A stretch of DNA of 64,000 bases from Agarivorans sp. Toyoura001 (GTDB taxonomy: Bacteria; Pseudomonadota; Gammaproteobacteria; Enterobacterales; Celerinatantimonadaceae), in contig NZ_BJEQ01000007.1 of the NCBI RefSeq assembly GCF_005405585.1, positions 122,036 through 186,035 of the forward strand, read 5' to 3'. Positions 56,001-64,000 of this stretch are shown here, one piece after another. Under the pieces are notes generated by a model. It worked only from the letters and a program-made list of their open reading frames with translations, ran no database searches and was not told where the DNA came from. How positions within the stretch are numbered: position 1 is the stretch's first letter; each line of letters opens with the position of its first letter. The position numbers and the translations under genes are program-made.

Positions 56001-57479
56001 GTATTAGTCTTTGGTGCTAATGACGGCATGGTACATGTTATCGATGCGAAGACGGGCAAAGAACTAATGGCCTATATCCCAAGCCAAGTTTACCAACACC
56101 TTAACAGCCTAAGTAGAAGCACTTATACCCATAAATACTTTGTTGATGGAGCCATTAGCGCTTATACCGACGATTCAGACAAAACCACGGTAGTTGGCAC
56201 TTTAGGCACTGGCGTTAAAGGCTTGTATGCCATTGATGTTACTAATATGAACTGGCCATCTAAAAACAATATCAAGTGGGAAATTGATAGCAACACTAGG
56301 GGCTTCGAAGGCTTAGGTTATAGCCGAGAACAACCTACAATAGCTAAGTTACCTAATGGTAAAACTGGAGTCATATTTTCTAATGGCTATAACGCTTCTG
56401 AAGATGAAGGGATGTTATTCATTGCTGATTTAAAAGACGGCAGTTTAATTGCGAGCTTAAAAACAGGGATAGGTAGTGAACAAGACCCCACTGGTAAAGC
56501 GAGACCAAATGGCTTAGCGTCTCCTGCGGTAGTTGATTTAACTGGTGATGGCGTAGCCGATAGGATTTATGCAGGCGACTTATTCGGCAACATGTGGGTG
56601 TTTGATGTCTCAAGTAAATCTACCAGTGACTGGGGCTTAGCTACAACCAGCAGCGGCGGTAAACAACCGCCTCTATTTAGTGCTGTAAGCCCTAGTAAAA
56701 AGGTGGTGGGAACCAGTTACCAGTATCAAGCTCAGCCCATTACGACTAAGCCATCTGTGGGTGTCCACCCCGAGGGTATAGGTAAAGGGGTATTGGTGGC
56801 CTTTGGCACAGGCAAGTACATTGAGGTGGATGACAACGATGCTGATAATCAAGATACTCAGAGTATTTACGTTATTTGGGACCGTTTAAACGGTACTGCA
56901 GTAGAGAGCTCTCGCTCACGGGTAGATGGCCAAGAGGTTTATGATTCAAATTTATTGCGCCAAGCGATAATTGAAGAAGACGCCCGCAATCGCCTATTAA
57001 CTGACTACCCGATTGATTGGTTTAGTCAAAGTGGTTGGTATTTAGACTTTGTTAACACTCAAAACAAAAATACTAACAACTATGGAGAGCGGCAGGTGAG
57101 TCATAGCTTGTTGCTATCAAACAAGTTAAGTTTTACTACCATGCTACCCAATACTGATACATGCGCATCAGGTGGTAGCGGTTGGTATATGGAGCTTAAC
57201 CTGCACTCTGGTCGAACTTGGAATACCGGTACTGATGGAAACACCGATCCTAACGATGATAGCGACACCATTAACAACGACAGTTCACACCAAAAAGTGG
57301 AAGACGGTATACCTTCTTCGCCAGGCGTGATTATTGATCCTAACTTACCTAGTGATGGTTCAGAGCATGATGGGTCAGTGAATCAGAAAAACTGTATTAC
57401 CCTGAGTAACGGAACGATGCTGTGTTTTGATGATTTCCTCTCGCCAACAGGGCGACTAAGCTTACGCAGGCTTCACTAA
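53049..57479 (+). CDS. type IV pilus tip adhesin PilY1 (second copy)
   Basis: 1476 residues, co-linear with the first copy along its length: both carry MLVMGRDHTLYYEAYNDA, DFLNYLTMSRMDVLR and TKEGSYSVA. A longer N-terminal region (MKFSVFIHQMRWRLLSKTDS) precedes the signal core ending ALSAA near 43. The N-terminal calcium-type loop is altered to DLTGNDDLD (82-90) and the propeller loop to DLTGDGVAD (1163-1171). It has its own upstream region and terminator, so may be expressed under other conditions. It would compete for, or join, the pilus tip. Confidence 0.92.
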   Translation: MKFSVFIHQMRWRLLSKTDSDIKRRLLSFSFISCCVAPALSAANLNLADSPLYVATTPAPMVMLVMGRDHTLYYEAYNDATDLTGNDDLDINYNPLAVDYAGYFNSQRCYTYNTAQKRFSPGVGAKATTKTCSGSGEWSGDFLNYLTMSRMDVLRTVLYGGYRTVDSEGLTVLERVFIPQDAHSWGKSYTSEAVNGYRIDSYTPLSQPNSNRKHFFGSASWSDGGAPELRIKKNMNKEIWEWATTERPVLAGNVSESYEIRVEVCVKDKLEANCKEYPNKQFKPTGLLHDYGEDGSIEFGLLTGSYDKNLSGGVLRKAVSHFGDEIITNSGQFKTNTDGIVSTINKLRIYGFKYGSYEYGCGWITDRAIRNGECTSWGNPIGEMLYESLRYFHGEGSASGSYSSGKGTIDGYLGLPFATWDDPYENRDYCAAPFNLVISDISPSYDSDELPNAHPSFASSYSGSTLDGFHLKNLLDNISTHENIKGDYFIGESVGDNSGTTSAPTAKTVTSLSEIRGLSPQEPTKEGSYSVAAVAHYGHKTDMFPTKPGKQNIQTTVVAVSSPLPEVEVEVAGEKIIIVPFAKSVGGCVGGKCISTKKGDFQPTNTIVDYYVEEFSPTKGTFRINFEDVEQGADHEMDMIVKYHYEVKELCNSAYDNEATCTKRKGVQLTLDSLYAAGSIDQHAGYVISGTDKDGIYLDVKDKSGSKREYYLDTPLENEAAFPYNSREVSNNANDLPLIRKRNFFPSSDSAAATLLPSPLWYAAKWGGFTDTNNNGIPDDGEWDEEVPGSPDNYFPVTNAGQLGAQIGKALEKIASGSQSASPPVFNNNFLTSSSFLYQSAFDGEYWSGDVKAYKAASGGGFSSTETWSAAKELDAMLPENRTIFTRNPESNRIVDFVAPNNLGGDSDGLSLAQINSLLGGQNGSEATKVAYLEAVVNYLRGDRTYEQSDLAYAMRKRSTALGDVINSIPYYVDVATGHKVNKPVLVFGANDGMVHVIDAKTGKELMAYIPSQVYQHLNSLSRSTYTHKYFVDGAISAYTDDSDKTTVVGTLGTGVKGLYAIDVTNMNWPSKNNIKWEIDSNTRGFEGLGYSREQPTIAKLPNGKTGVIFSNGYNASEDEGMLFIADLKDGSLIASLKTGIGSEQDPTGKARPNGLASPAVVDLTGDGVADRIYAGDLFGNMWVFDVSSKSTSDWGLATTSSGGKQPPLFSAVSPSKKVVGTSYQYQAQPITTKPSVGVHPEGIGKGVLVAFGTGKYIEVDDNDADNQDTQSIYVIWDRLNGTAVESSRSRVDGQEVYDSNLLRQAIIEEDARNRLLTDYPIDWFSQSGWYLDFVNTQNKNTNNYGERQVSHSLLLSNKLSFTTMLPNTDTCASGGSGWYMELNLHSGRTWNTGTDGNTDPNDDSDTINNDSSHQKVEDGIPSSPGVIIDPNLPSDGSEHDGSVNQKNCITLSNGTMLCFDDFLSPTGRLSLRRLH

Positions 57480-57498
57480 ACCTTTGGCTTAAAAAGAT

Positions 57499-57530
57499 AA
57501 AAATGGCAGCCTTTTGGCTGCCATTTTTTG
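57499..57530 (+). terminator. intrinsic terminator after second pilY1
   Basis: ATGGCAGCC-TTTT-GGCTGCCAT with a T-run, about 20 bp after the stop. Confidence 0.92.
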
Positions 57531-57603
57531 TTGCTGTTTTACTCATATATTTATAGATGTTTTTTGCTACACTAGCGCCCCTTCAATTTCGTGAGCACTG
57601 ACT

Positions 57604-57837
57604 ATGCAATGCCGAATCGGTTGCGGTGCTTGTTGTATTGCGCCTTCGATTAGTTCTTTACATAAACCTGCCGGTGAGCGCTGTGTGCATCTCAATGCTG
57701 ATAACTTGTGCAAAATTTTTGGTCAAGCCAAGCGGCCACAAGTATGTAGTGATTTTAAAGCCGCTAAGTGGCTATGTGGTGATACCCAGCAGCAAGCTTT
57801 GGATAATCTTATTCACCTCGAGCAGCAAACGGCTTAA
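57604..57837 (+). CDS. YkgJ-family cysteine cluster protein
   Basis: 77 residues. Cys pattern MQCRIGCGACCIAPSIS, then RCVHL, NLCKIF and VCSDF matches the small YkgJ (CxxxCxxCC) family, which is predicted to bind zinc or an iron-sulphur cluster. Function is not known. It has its own promoter region after the pilY1 terminator and no co-directional neighbour within 4 kb (the next + gene is at 61848). Confidence 0.88.
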   Translation: MQCRIGCGACCIAPSISSLHKPAGERCVHLNADNLCKIFGQAKRPQVCSDFKAAKWLCGDTQQQALDNLIHLEQQTA

Positions 57838-58088
57838 ATCCTAAGGTTCAGTCATCAATTACGTAGTCGCAGATTAGTGTCGTTTGCTTTCTATTTCGAA
57901 TCTATGACTTGGTGTAGTAATACAAAAATCACAGCACAAGTGCCAAACCAGTGCCGTATAATAATTGTGAACAGGCATGAGCAGATAGAAGCCGCCCCAA
58001 AGCCTAGCAACAAGAGAGCGCTTCAAGGAAAAGGAAGATACGAACTACGCAGTCATGAACCTTGGCTAAGCGCTTAATACTATGTTTA

Positions 58089-58880
58089 CTAATAGGTGGA
58101 TGTTTCAATATCTTCAGCAGTTTGTAAGCTTGTGGCATCCACTAGTTGGAGCAGTGGTGATTCTGTTTTGGGAATGTTATTGAGCGCTAATCGCTGGGCC
58201 ACACCAACTAGCTGTACATCTTCTGGTAGCGCAAGTTTAGCCAGTTGATTTACCGAATGTGGTCTTGGGTGAGCAATAAGCACAGCATGGCCGTATTTAC
58301 GCGCAATGTTAATTGCCTGCTGCCACTGTTTTTCTATTGCAGCGGGATTATCTTGGTGATCTAGAAATACATGTCTGCGCAGGTTGGGCACTTGGTAATG
58401 GCTGGCAACTTTATTGCCAATGCTGGCTAAATGAGTACGACTGTCCACAAAAAACAATTGCTGTTTTGCCAATACTTGCATTAGCCAGTGCATCTCAGTG
58501 GGAAGTTGGGTTAACTGGCTACCCATATGGTTGTTTAAACCGGTGGCTTCGGGGTAGTCATTAATCGCGGCTTGTACTCGCTGTTTAAAGCTGCCTTCAT
58601 CCAAGTGGTCGTTTAAGCCATAAGGCCCTAACGCTATTTCCCCGCTACCCTGCATGGGTAAATGCAACATCACTTCGCGCTGCTGCTGTTGGGCTAGTTC
58701 GGCAATTTCTTTGGCATAGGGGCTGGAAGGCAAAACCGAAAGCGTAATGCTGGGGTGAAGCTCCAATAAGTCAATGTCACGGGCGCTATTACCCACATCG
58801 TCGATAATAATGGTGAGTTGGCTGGCAAGCAGATGGCTACAAAACAATACGCTTACACAAGCGCTAACTATTTTAACCAT
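58089..58880 (-). CDS. yibQ: divergent polysaccharide deacetylase family protein (YibQ)
   Basis: 263 residues with a signal peptide (VSACVSVLFCSHLLA). LTIIIDDVGNSARDIDLLEL near 22-41, REVMLHLPMQ near 88 and LNNHMGSQLTQ near 125 match the divergent NodB-like (DUF610) family. It is the third gene of gpmI-envC-yibQ, as in E. coli, overlapping envC by 13 bp. Its substrate is unknown; context suggests the cell wall. Confidence 0.9.
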   Translation of the reverse strand: MVKIVSACVSVLFCSHLLASQLTIIIDDVGNSARDIDLLELHPSITLSVLPSSPYAKEIAELAQQQQREVMLHLPMQGSGEIALGPYGLNDHLDEGSFKQRVQAAINDYPEATGLNNHMGSQLTQLPTEMHWLMQVLAKQQLFFVDSRTHLASIGNKVASHYQVPNLRRHVFLDHQDNPAAIEKQWQQAINIARKYGHAVLIAHPRPHSVNQLAKLALPEDVQLVGVAQRLALNNIPKTESPLLQLVDATSLQTAEDIETSTY

Positions 58881-60058
58881 TTACTCGGGTCTTGGGTCTG
58901 CCCTTTATGGCGAATTTGGAAGAATAATGCATTGGTGGTTTGCCCACCCGTGTTACCCGCGTAAGCAATGGTTTTTCCGGCATTTACCCGTTCACCCACT
59001 TCGGCGTTTATGCTTTGGTTATAGCCGTAAAAACTTAAGTACTGTTCTCCGTGATCAATAGCTACCACTAGCCCGTAACCACGCAACCAATCGGCAAAGA
59101 CCACATTACCAGCCGCTACTGCTTGCACTTTGGTGCCAGGGTGGGAATCAATCACAATGCCTTGCCAGCGTGTTTGCCCTTGATTTTGGCTGTTGTAACT
59201 ATGCAGAACTCGTCCACTAAGTGGCCATGGCAGCTTGCCCTTGGTTTTGGCTAACCCGGTGAGTGGGGTTTTATCCAAGTTTTGCTTCAAAGCTAATTGT
59301 TGCTGCTGTTCAATTTTGTCACTAATCACTTGTTGTAACTGCTGTTCGTTTATTTGCAGCTGCTCTAAACGGCTTTGTTCTGTGTTTTGCAAGGTATTGA
59401 GTTTAGCGAGCTGTTGCTTACGTTGATTCTGTTGAGCTTGAGATTGCTGTAATTTGTCTTGCTGCAGGCTTACTAAGGCTTCGAGCTTTTTCTGCGACTC
59501 TGCCAGTTGCTCTTGTACTCGGCTTAATTCAATTTGCTTATCATTTACTTCAAGTAATGCAGCACTGCGTGCTTTCGCCAAATATTGGTAATAACTGAGC
59601 ATACGCTCTAAGTTGGCTGCATTTTGTTGGTTCAACAGCATCTTCATATAGTCGCTTTCACCTAAACGGTAGGCGCTATTTATTTGAGCTGCTAGGGCTT
59701 TTTGTTGCTGTTTGAGCTGCTGTTTTAAGGTATTTATCTGTGACTCAATTTGCTGCTGCTCCATTTTAGAATGAGACAGTTGGTTGTTGAGTTTTCTTAG
59801 TTGTTGGCTAGAGTCAGCAAGCGCTAATTCGTATTGGCGTAACTGCTCTTGGGCTTTAGATATATTGCTTTTGCGTTGTTTGAGTTGCTGTTGTTGCTGC
59901 TTGAGCTGTTTTTGCACATTAATCAGCTGCTGTTGCTCATCGGCATGAGTAGGAGAGCAGAGCAATAGCAAAACGCCAGCGATAAGGCTGGCGTTTAACA
60001 GGCGAACAAGGCGTTTAATAACACCTTGATTCGAATGTGAATTAGGCTGTTTCATCAA
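58868..60058 (-). CDS. envC: murein hydrolase activator EnvC
   Basis: 396 residues. Signal peptide (LIAGVLLLLCSPTHA), coiled coil to about residue 265 (very Gln-rich: KQLKQQQQQLKQRKSNISKA), then an M23/LytM domain from about 280 (WPLSGRVLHSYNSQNQGQTR, ALFFQIRHKG). The zinc residues are degenerate, as in EnvC, which activates AmiA/AmiB rather than cutting wall itself. The coiled coil receives the signal from FtsEX, encoded at 27263-28902. Second gene of the gpmI-envC-yibQ operon. Confidence 0.94.
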   Translation of the reverse strand: MMKQPNSHSNQGVIKRLVRLLNASLIAGVLLLLCSPTHADEQQQLINVQKQLKQQQQQLKQRKSNISKAQEQLRQYELALADSSQQLRKLNNQLSHSKMEQQQIESQINTLKQQLKQQQKALAAQINSAYRLGESDYMKMLLNQQNAANLERMLSYYQYLAKARSAALLEVNDKQIELSRVQEQLAESQKKLEALVSLQQDKLQQSQAQQNQRKQQLAKLNTLQNTEQSRLEQLQINEQQLQQVISDKIEQQQQLALKQNLDKTPLTGLAKTKGKLPWPLSGRVLHSYNSQNQGQTRWQGIVIDSHPGTKVQAVAAGNVVFADWLRGYGLVVAIDHGEQYLSFYGYNQSINAEVGERVNAGKTIAYAGNTGGQTTNALFFQIRHKGQTQDPSKWLK

Positions 60059-60062
60059 GCCA

Positions 60063-61595
60063 TTATTTCAAATTCATCAAGGCCTTGCCAGTCATTTCTG
60101 CTGGAGTTTCCATGCCCATCAAACTTAGCATGGTAGGAGCGATATCACTTAGGCGACCACCTTCTACTGGCGTGGCTTCGCGGCCGTAGTAGATAAATGG
60201 TACCGGTAGGTTAGTGTGAGCGGTGTGGATGCCACCTGTTTCTGGGTCAACCATTTGCTCGGCGTTACCGTGGTCAGCTGTAATTAAACACTCGCCGCCT
60301 ACTTTATCTAGTGCTTCCACTAAACGACCAATGCTTGTATCTACTGCTTCACACGCTTTTACTGCTGCTTCATAAACGCCAGTGTGACCAACCATGTCGG
60401 TGTTAGGGTAGTTACAGATAATTACATCGTACTTACCGCTTTCAATGGCAGCAACAAACTTATCGGTTAACATTTCCGAGTTCATTTCTGGCTGCAGGTC
60501 GTAAGTGGCTACCTTAGGTGAAGGGATAAGTTCGCGATCTTCGCCAACAAACGCGTCTTCTTTGCCGCCATTGAAGAAAAAGGTAACGTGAGCATATTTC
60601 TCAGTTTCTGAGATGCGTAGTTGAGTTTTCTCTTTCTTCTCTAGCCATTCGCCTAGGGTATTCACTAAGTCTGTTGGGCCGTAAGCACAAGGTGCGTTAA
60701 TGTCTGCTGCGTATTGAGTCAGCGTAACAAACTCGCAGGCTGGTACTTTAGCGCGCGCAAAGCCGGTGAAGTCTTGCTCAACAAAACAGCGAGAGATTTC
60801 ACGAGCACGGTCAGCACGGAAGTTCATGAACAATACCGCGTCGCCATCGTTAATGGCTGCTGGTGAATCACCAATTACTGATGCTTTAACAAATTCATCG
60901 TTTTCTTCACGCGCGTAAGCGGCCGCTAGTGCTTCAGTTGCGTTAGCGTAACTGTATTCTGCTTTGCCTTCGGTTAATAGCTGATAAGCTTCCTCTACAC
61001 GTTCCCAACGGTTATCGCGGTCCATGGCGTAGTAACGACCTACTAATGAAGCGATGCGACCCGCGCCCACTTCAGCAAACTTAGCATCAAATTTCTCGAT
61101 AGAACCTTGGGCGCTGCGTGGTGGCGTATCGCGGCCATCTAAAAATGCGTGCAGGTAAATTTCTTTAGCACCTTGTTTCGCGGCGAGTTCGATAGCCGCT
61201 AACATGTGGTCTTCGTGGCTGTGAACGCCGCCTGGAGAAAGTAGACCCATAATGTGTACAGCTTTGTTGGCTGCTACGGCTTTATCTACCGCGCCCACTA
61301 AAACGTCATTGGTGAAGAAGTCACCATCTGTAATTGACTTACCAACGCGAGTCAGTTCTTGGTATACGATTCGACCGGCACCAATATTGGTGTGGCCTAC
61401 TTCTGAGTTACCCATTTGGCCGTCAGGTAGACCAACATCTAGACCAGAACTTGAAATCAGTGTGCTAGCAGCAGTGTTCCAAAGGTTGTCTAGTACAGGG
61501 GTGTTCGCGTTTGCTACGGCGTTATCCGCGCTATCTTGGCGGTAGCCCCAGCCATCCATAATGATTAGAGCCAAAGGCTTTTTGCTTGCAGACAT
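60063..61595 (-). CDS. gpmI: 2,3-bisphosphoglycerate-independent phosphoglycerate mutase
   Basis: 510 residues, normal length. It interconverts 3- and 2-phosphoglycerate with two Mn ions. Catalytic Ser lies in [15 protein letters not shown] near 61-75. N-terminal [11 protein letters not shown] holds the first metal Asp, and late [20 protein letters not shown] near 434-453 holds further ligands. It starts an operon with envC 4 bp downstream. Confidence 0.97.
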   Translation of the reverse strand: MSASKKPLALIIMDGWGYRQDSADNAVANANTPVLDNLWNTAASTLISSSGLDVGLPDGQMGNSEVGHTNIGAGRIVYQELTRVGKSITDGDFFTNDVLVGAVDKAVAANKAVHIMGLLSPGGVHSHEDHMLAAIELAAKQGAKEIYLHAFLDGRDTPPRSAQGSIEKFDAKFAEVGAGRIASLVGRYYAMDRDNRWERVEEAYQLLTEGKAEYSYANATEALAAAYAREENDEFVKASVIGDSPAAINDGDAVLFMNFRADRAREISRCFVEQDFTGFARAKVPACEFVTLTQYAADINAPCAYGPTDLVNTLGEWLEKKEKTQLRISETEKYAHVTFFFNGGKEDAFVGEDRELIPSPKVATYDLQPEMNSEMLTDKFVAAIESGKYDVIICNYPNTDMVGHTGVYEAAVKACEAVDTSIGRLVEALDKVGGECLITADHGNAEQMVDPETGGIHTAHTNLPVPFIYYGREATPVEGGRLSDIAPTMLSLMGMETPAEMTGKALMNLK

Positions 61596-61847
61596 TGCAA
61601 TTTCCTCAATCGGTAAATGTAAAAGTGAAAAACGAATTAGTGAAATATTACTACATTTTTAGTTTGAGTCACCTGATTGAACGCAATTCAACCGAGATTA
61701 GTCATTTTAAGTGGTTTTTTTGTTGGTGTATGAATCTTAGGTCAATTTGCCTAGTTACGCGTCTACGATAGCTGCTATTCTTGCCGCTCGGGTGTATACT
61801 CTCGCCCCATTATCACTAACTATTTGCTTAACTGGAATTGTCATACT

Positions 61848-62276
61848 ATGCAGCAAGTTGTCGAATTTGTCGGAAATAACCCTATCATTTCATTCGCTTG
61901 GGTAGGTTTGTTCGGTGCCGTTATTTACAGTTTTATTCAACCAATGTTGTCAAAAGTGACTTCAGTGGGTAATCACGAAGCGACCTTGCTTATCAATAAA
62001 CAAGACGCCGTAGTGGTTGATGTTCGTACTAACGATGAATACAAAAAAGGGTATATTGCGGGCGCACGTCACATTCCTTTAACTCAAATACAGGCTAATA
62101 ACTTCAAGCCTATTGAAAATTTAAAGGGCAGCCCCATTATCGTTGTATGTGAAACAGGGATGCGTTCTGGCTCAGCGGCAAATACGCTAGTTAAAGGTGG
62201 TTTTGAGCAAGTGTATAACTTACGCGGCGGCATGACCGACTGGAAATCTGCAAACCTACCGATCACTAAGAAATAA
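61848..62276 (+). CDS. membrane-anchored rhodanese-like protein (YibN)
   Basis: 142 residues from ATG 61848; a TTG at 61824 is less convincing. TM helix near 13-33 (FAWVGLFGAVIYSFI) then a rhodanese domain with VVDVRTNDEYKKGYIAGARH near 53-72 and the active Cys in VVCETGMRSGSAAN near 99. Orthologous by position to E. coli yibN, upstream of secB, but grxC, which lies between them in E. coli, is absent here. Confidence 0.93.
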   Translation: MQQVVEFVGNNPIISFAWVGLFGAVIYSFIQPMLSKVTSVGNHEATLLINKQDAVVVDVRTNDEYKKGYIAGARHIPLTQIQANNFKPIENLKGSPIIVVCETGMRSGSAANTLVKGGFEQVYNLRGGMTDWKSANLPITKK

Positions 62277-62344
62277 GATCGCGCTTTGATTGCTAACGCT
62301 TAGCAATTAGACAATTTTAAAACACAGTATTAAAGGTATTTATC

Positions 62345-62821
62345 ATGGCTGAAGCAGCAACCACAGAAGCACCACAAGTAGAATTTGCAATTCAACGTAT
62401 CTACACCAAAGACATCTCTTTCGAGACGCCTAACTCTCCTCAAGTTTTCCAACTAGAATGGAAACCAGAAGTGAAAGTTGACCTAGATACTACTAGCAAC
62501 AAACTTGCTGATAACGTATTTGAAGTAGTGCTTACGCTTACAGTTACTGCAAAAGTAGAAGACAAAACAGCATTCTTATGTGAAGTTCATCAAGGTGGTA
62601 TTTTCACCCTAGGTAATATGCCAGAGCCGCAACTTGCTCACGCAATTAACGCCTACTGCCCGAACATTTTGTTCCCTTACGCTCGTGAAGCGGTATCTAA
62701 TTTAGTTAACCGAGGTTCATTCCCACAAATTAACCTTGCACCAGTTAACTTTGATGCCTTGTTTGCTAACTACGTACAACAGCAAGCTGAGCAGCAACAA
62801 GCGGCTAAAGCTGACGCTTAA
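62345..62821 (+). CDS. secB: protein-export chaperone SecB
   Basis: 158 residues. Tetrameric chaperone that keeps precursors unfolded and passes them to Sec[21 protein letters not shown] near 18-37 and [20 protein letters not shown] near 109-128 are diagnostic, as is GGIFTLGNM. Its stop overlaps the gpsA start (TAATG). Confidence 0.97.
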   Translation: MAEAATTEAPQVEFAIQRIYTKDISFETPNSPQVFQLEWKPEVKVDLDTTSNKLADNVFEVVLTLTVTAKVEDKTAFLCEVHQGGIFTLGNMPEPQLAHAINAYCPNILFPYAREAVSNLVNRGSFPQINLAPVNFDALFANYVQQQAEQQQAAKADA

Positions 62822-63828
62822 TGACTAACTCAAAGGCGACTATGACCGTATTGGGCGCTGGCTCATACGGTACTGCTTTGGCGATTGCCATTGCCCGTAA
62901 TGGACAACGTACCGTGTTATGGGGTCATGAGCCTGAACATGTGGCTGCACTTAATGCAGCCCGTGAAAACCAAGATTTTCTACCCGGTATTACCTTTCCT
63001 GATAGTCTCGAGTTAGAGGCTGATTTAGCGACGGCCGTTGCCCAAAGCGACAACTTATTAGTGGTGGTGCCTAGCTTTGCTTTTGCTGACATTATGCGTC
63101 AAATAAAGCCCATGCTGAGTGCCGAGTCGCGTGTAGCTTGGGCAACCAAAGGTTTAGAGGCAAATACTGGGCACTTGCTTTCAGAAGTAGCGGTTGAAGT
63201 GCTTGGCGAGCAACGCTCGTTAGCGGTTATTTCAGGGCCTACATTTGCTAAAGAATTAGCCGCAGGTTTACCTACGGCCATTTCGGCATCTTCATCAGAT
63301 ACTGACTTTGTTAGCTACTTGGCTGAAGTAATGCGCTGTGAACGTAGCTTTAGAGTGTATACCAACAACGATATTGTTGGCGTGCAACTGGGCGGCGCAG
63401 TGAAAAACGTGATTGCGATAGGTGCAGGATTGGCCGACGGCTTAGGTTTTGGCGCAAATGCACGCACCGCTTTAATTACCCGTGGTTTACGCGAAATGGC
63501 GCGTTTGGGTAAAGCCTTAGGTGCTGAAGCTGAGACTTTCAAAGGTATGGCTGGTTTGGGTGACTTGGTACTCACTTGTACTGATAACCAAAGCCGAAAC
63601 CGCCGATTTGGTCTTGCACTAGGTGCCGGTAAATCACTTGAGCAAGCAGAAGCGGATATTGGTCAGGTGGTAGAAGGTTACCGCAATACCAAAGAAGTGT
63701 ATTTGCTCGCGCAACGGGTTGGTGTAGAAATGCCAATCGTTGAGCAGGTTTATCAGGTGCTTTATAAAGCTAAATCGCCAAAGCAAGCAGCGATGGATCT
63801 TTTAGCGCGTGACCAGCGCGAAGAATAG
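62821..63828 (+). CDS. gpsA: glycerol-3-phosphate dehydrogenase [NAD(P)+]
   Basis: 335 residues. It reduces dihydroxyacetone phosphate to sn-glycerol-3-phosphate for phospholipid synthesis. NAD-binding [17 protein letters not shown] near 12-28, [15 protein letters not shown] near 140, catalytic Lys in [17 protein letters not shown] near 191-207. Follows secB by a 1-bp overlap. In relatives cysE comes next; here an IS element starts instead. Confidence 0.97.
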   Translation: MTNSKATMTVLGAGSYGTALAIAIARNGQRTVLWGHEPEHVAALNAARENQDFLPGITFPDSLELEADLATAVAQSDNLLVVVPSFAFADIMRQIKPMLSAESRVAWATKGLEANTGHLLSEVAVEVLGEQRSLAVISGPTFAKELAAGLPTAISASSSDTDFVSYLAEVMRCERSFRVYTNNDIVGVQLGGAVKNVIAIGAGLADGLGFGANARTALITRGLREMARLGKALGAEAETFKGMAGLGDLVLTCTDNQSRNRRFGLALGAGKSLEQAEADIGQVVEGYRNTKEVYLLAQRVGVEMPIVEQVYQVLYKAKSPKQAAMDLLARDQREE

Positions 63829-63840
63829 CTTGGTTTAAGT

Positions 63841-64000
63841 TAATTACTGACCCGTCCTAAAATAGGTTGACGATTTTTAGGCCAGCTCCAGTAGCTGGCC
63901 TTTTCTATTATGCACCTGATTGGGCGTTTCCATATTTAAACTCAGGTGCGGTCTCATCGTGTTGTATATCGCTATCGATTCTTTTACAAGTCTCTTTAGT
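63841..64000 (-). CDS. IS3-family transposase, C-terminal end (truncated by window)
   Basis: Read on the minus strand from the window edge, the frame gives LKRLVKESIAIYNTMRPHLS then LNMETPNQVH, the classical C-terminus of the IS3-family OrfB integrase (YN..RPH.SL...TP..VH). Translation continues through WSWPKNRQPILG to a stop at 63841. Most of the element lies beyond the window. The stop falls at or outside the terminal repeat, so the annotated end may differ by a few codons. Confidence 0.85.
63844..64000. mobile_element. one end of an IS3-family (IS150-like) insertion sequence
   Basis: The sequence TGACCCGTCCTAAAATAGGT beginning at 63849 looks like an IS150-group terminal inverted repeat (TGACC...). 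The transposase reads away from the window edge toward it. The outer border is set at 63844-63849 by guess, since the other end is not visible. Confidence 0.75.

Noticed and set aside
57877..58077. 66-residue open frame after the YkgJ-like gene
   Set aside because: Composition is not protein-like, no ribosome site, no recognisable domain.
58868..60058. EnvC as an inactivated peptidase
   Set aside because: Degenerate zinc residues are the established state of EnvC, which acts as an amidase activator.

Overview
The window is ordinary chromosomal sequence from a motile gammaproteobacterium. Gene content (recBD, ftsYEX-rsmD, rpoH, secB-gpsA, nirBD, type IV pilus minor pilins, several chemoreceptors and c-di-GMP enzymes) and gene order suggest a marine Alteromonadales-type organism near Agarivorans or Shewanella. 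That placement is an inference from synteny and protein style; no 16S or marker search was possible.

Layout. 1-3.8 kb: 3' end of recB overlapping recD. 3.9-6.1 kb: a small unknown protein, an XRE regulator, a PACE-type efflux protein and a Nudix hydrolase. 6.2-12 kb: HD-GYP protein, M24 peptidase, GGDEF cyclase and a periplasmic phytase-like esterase. 12-22.5 kb: two chemoreceptors, exopolyphosphatase, ammonium channel, DUF2007 protein, a stand-alone mini-flagellin, YecH, and a chemoreceptor-porin-binding protein operon. 22.5-29 kb: MarC protein, a surface-antigen beta-barrel with a decayed second copy of its 3' end, YhhL-like protein, rsmD, and divergently ftsY-ftsE-ftsX. 29-39.5 kb: material lying between ftsX and rpoH, which are adjacent in E. 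coli: three small unusual genes (one SUKH-like), a MATE pump, and the nitrate assimilation operon cobA-nirB-nirD-narK-like transporter-PP2C/kinase fusion. 39.8-45.2 kb: rpoH, DUF4357 protein, ald, DUF4202 protein, glpX, GNAT protein. 45.5-57.5 kb: minor pilin operon ending in pilY1, followed by a second, separately transcribed pilY1 paralogue. 57.6-64 kb: YkgJ-like protein, gpmI-envC-yibQ, rhodanese-secB-gpsA, then the end of an IS3-family element.

How they work together. Nitrogen: both amtB and the cobA-nirBD operon have good sigma-54 promoter matches close to the start codon, and upstream NtrC-like motifs, so the PP2C/kinase fusion probably belongs to the nitrogen-limitation regulon. Cell division: FtsEX and its periplasmic effector EnvC are both present. 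Surface attachment and motility: minor pilins, two PilY1 adhesins with different calcium-loop residues, c-di-GMP enzymes, chemoreceptors (one with a sigma-28-like promoter) and a flagellin-like protein.

Most interesting items: the tandem pilY1 paralogues with a 23-codon leader ORF overlapping the second; the isolated mini-flagellin; the small-gene cluster after ftsX, two of whose unrelated products share a PWWKxW tail; the PP2C/kinase fusion under apparent nitrogen control; and the FtsY 18-bp repeat array.
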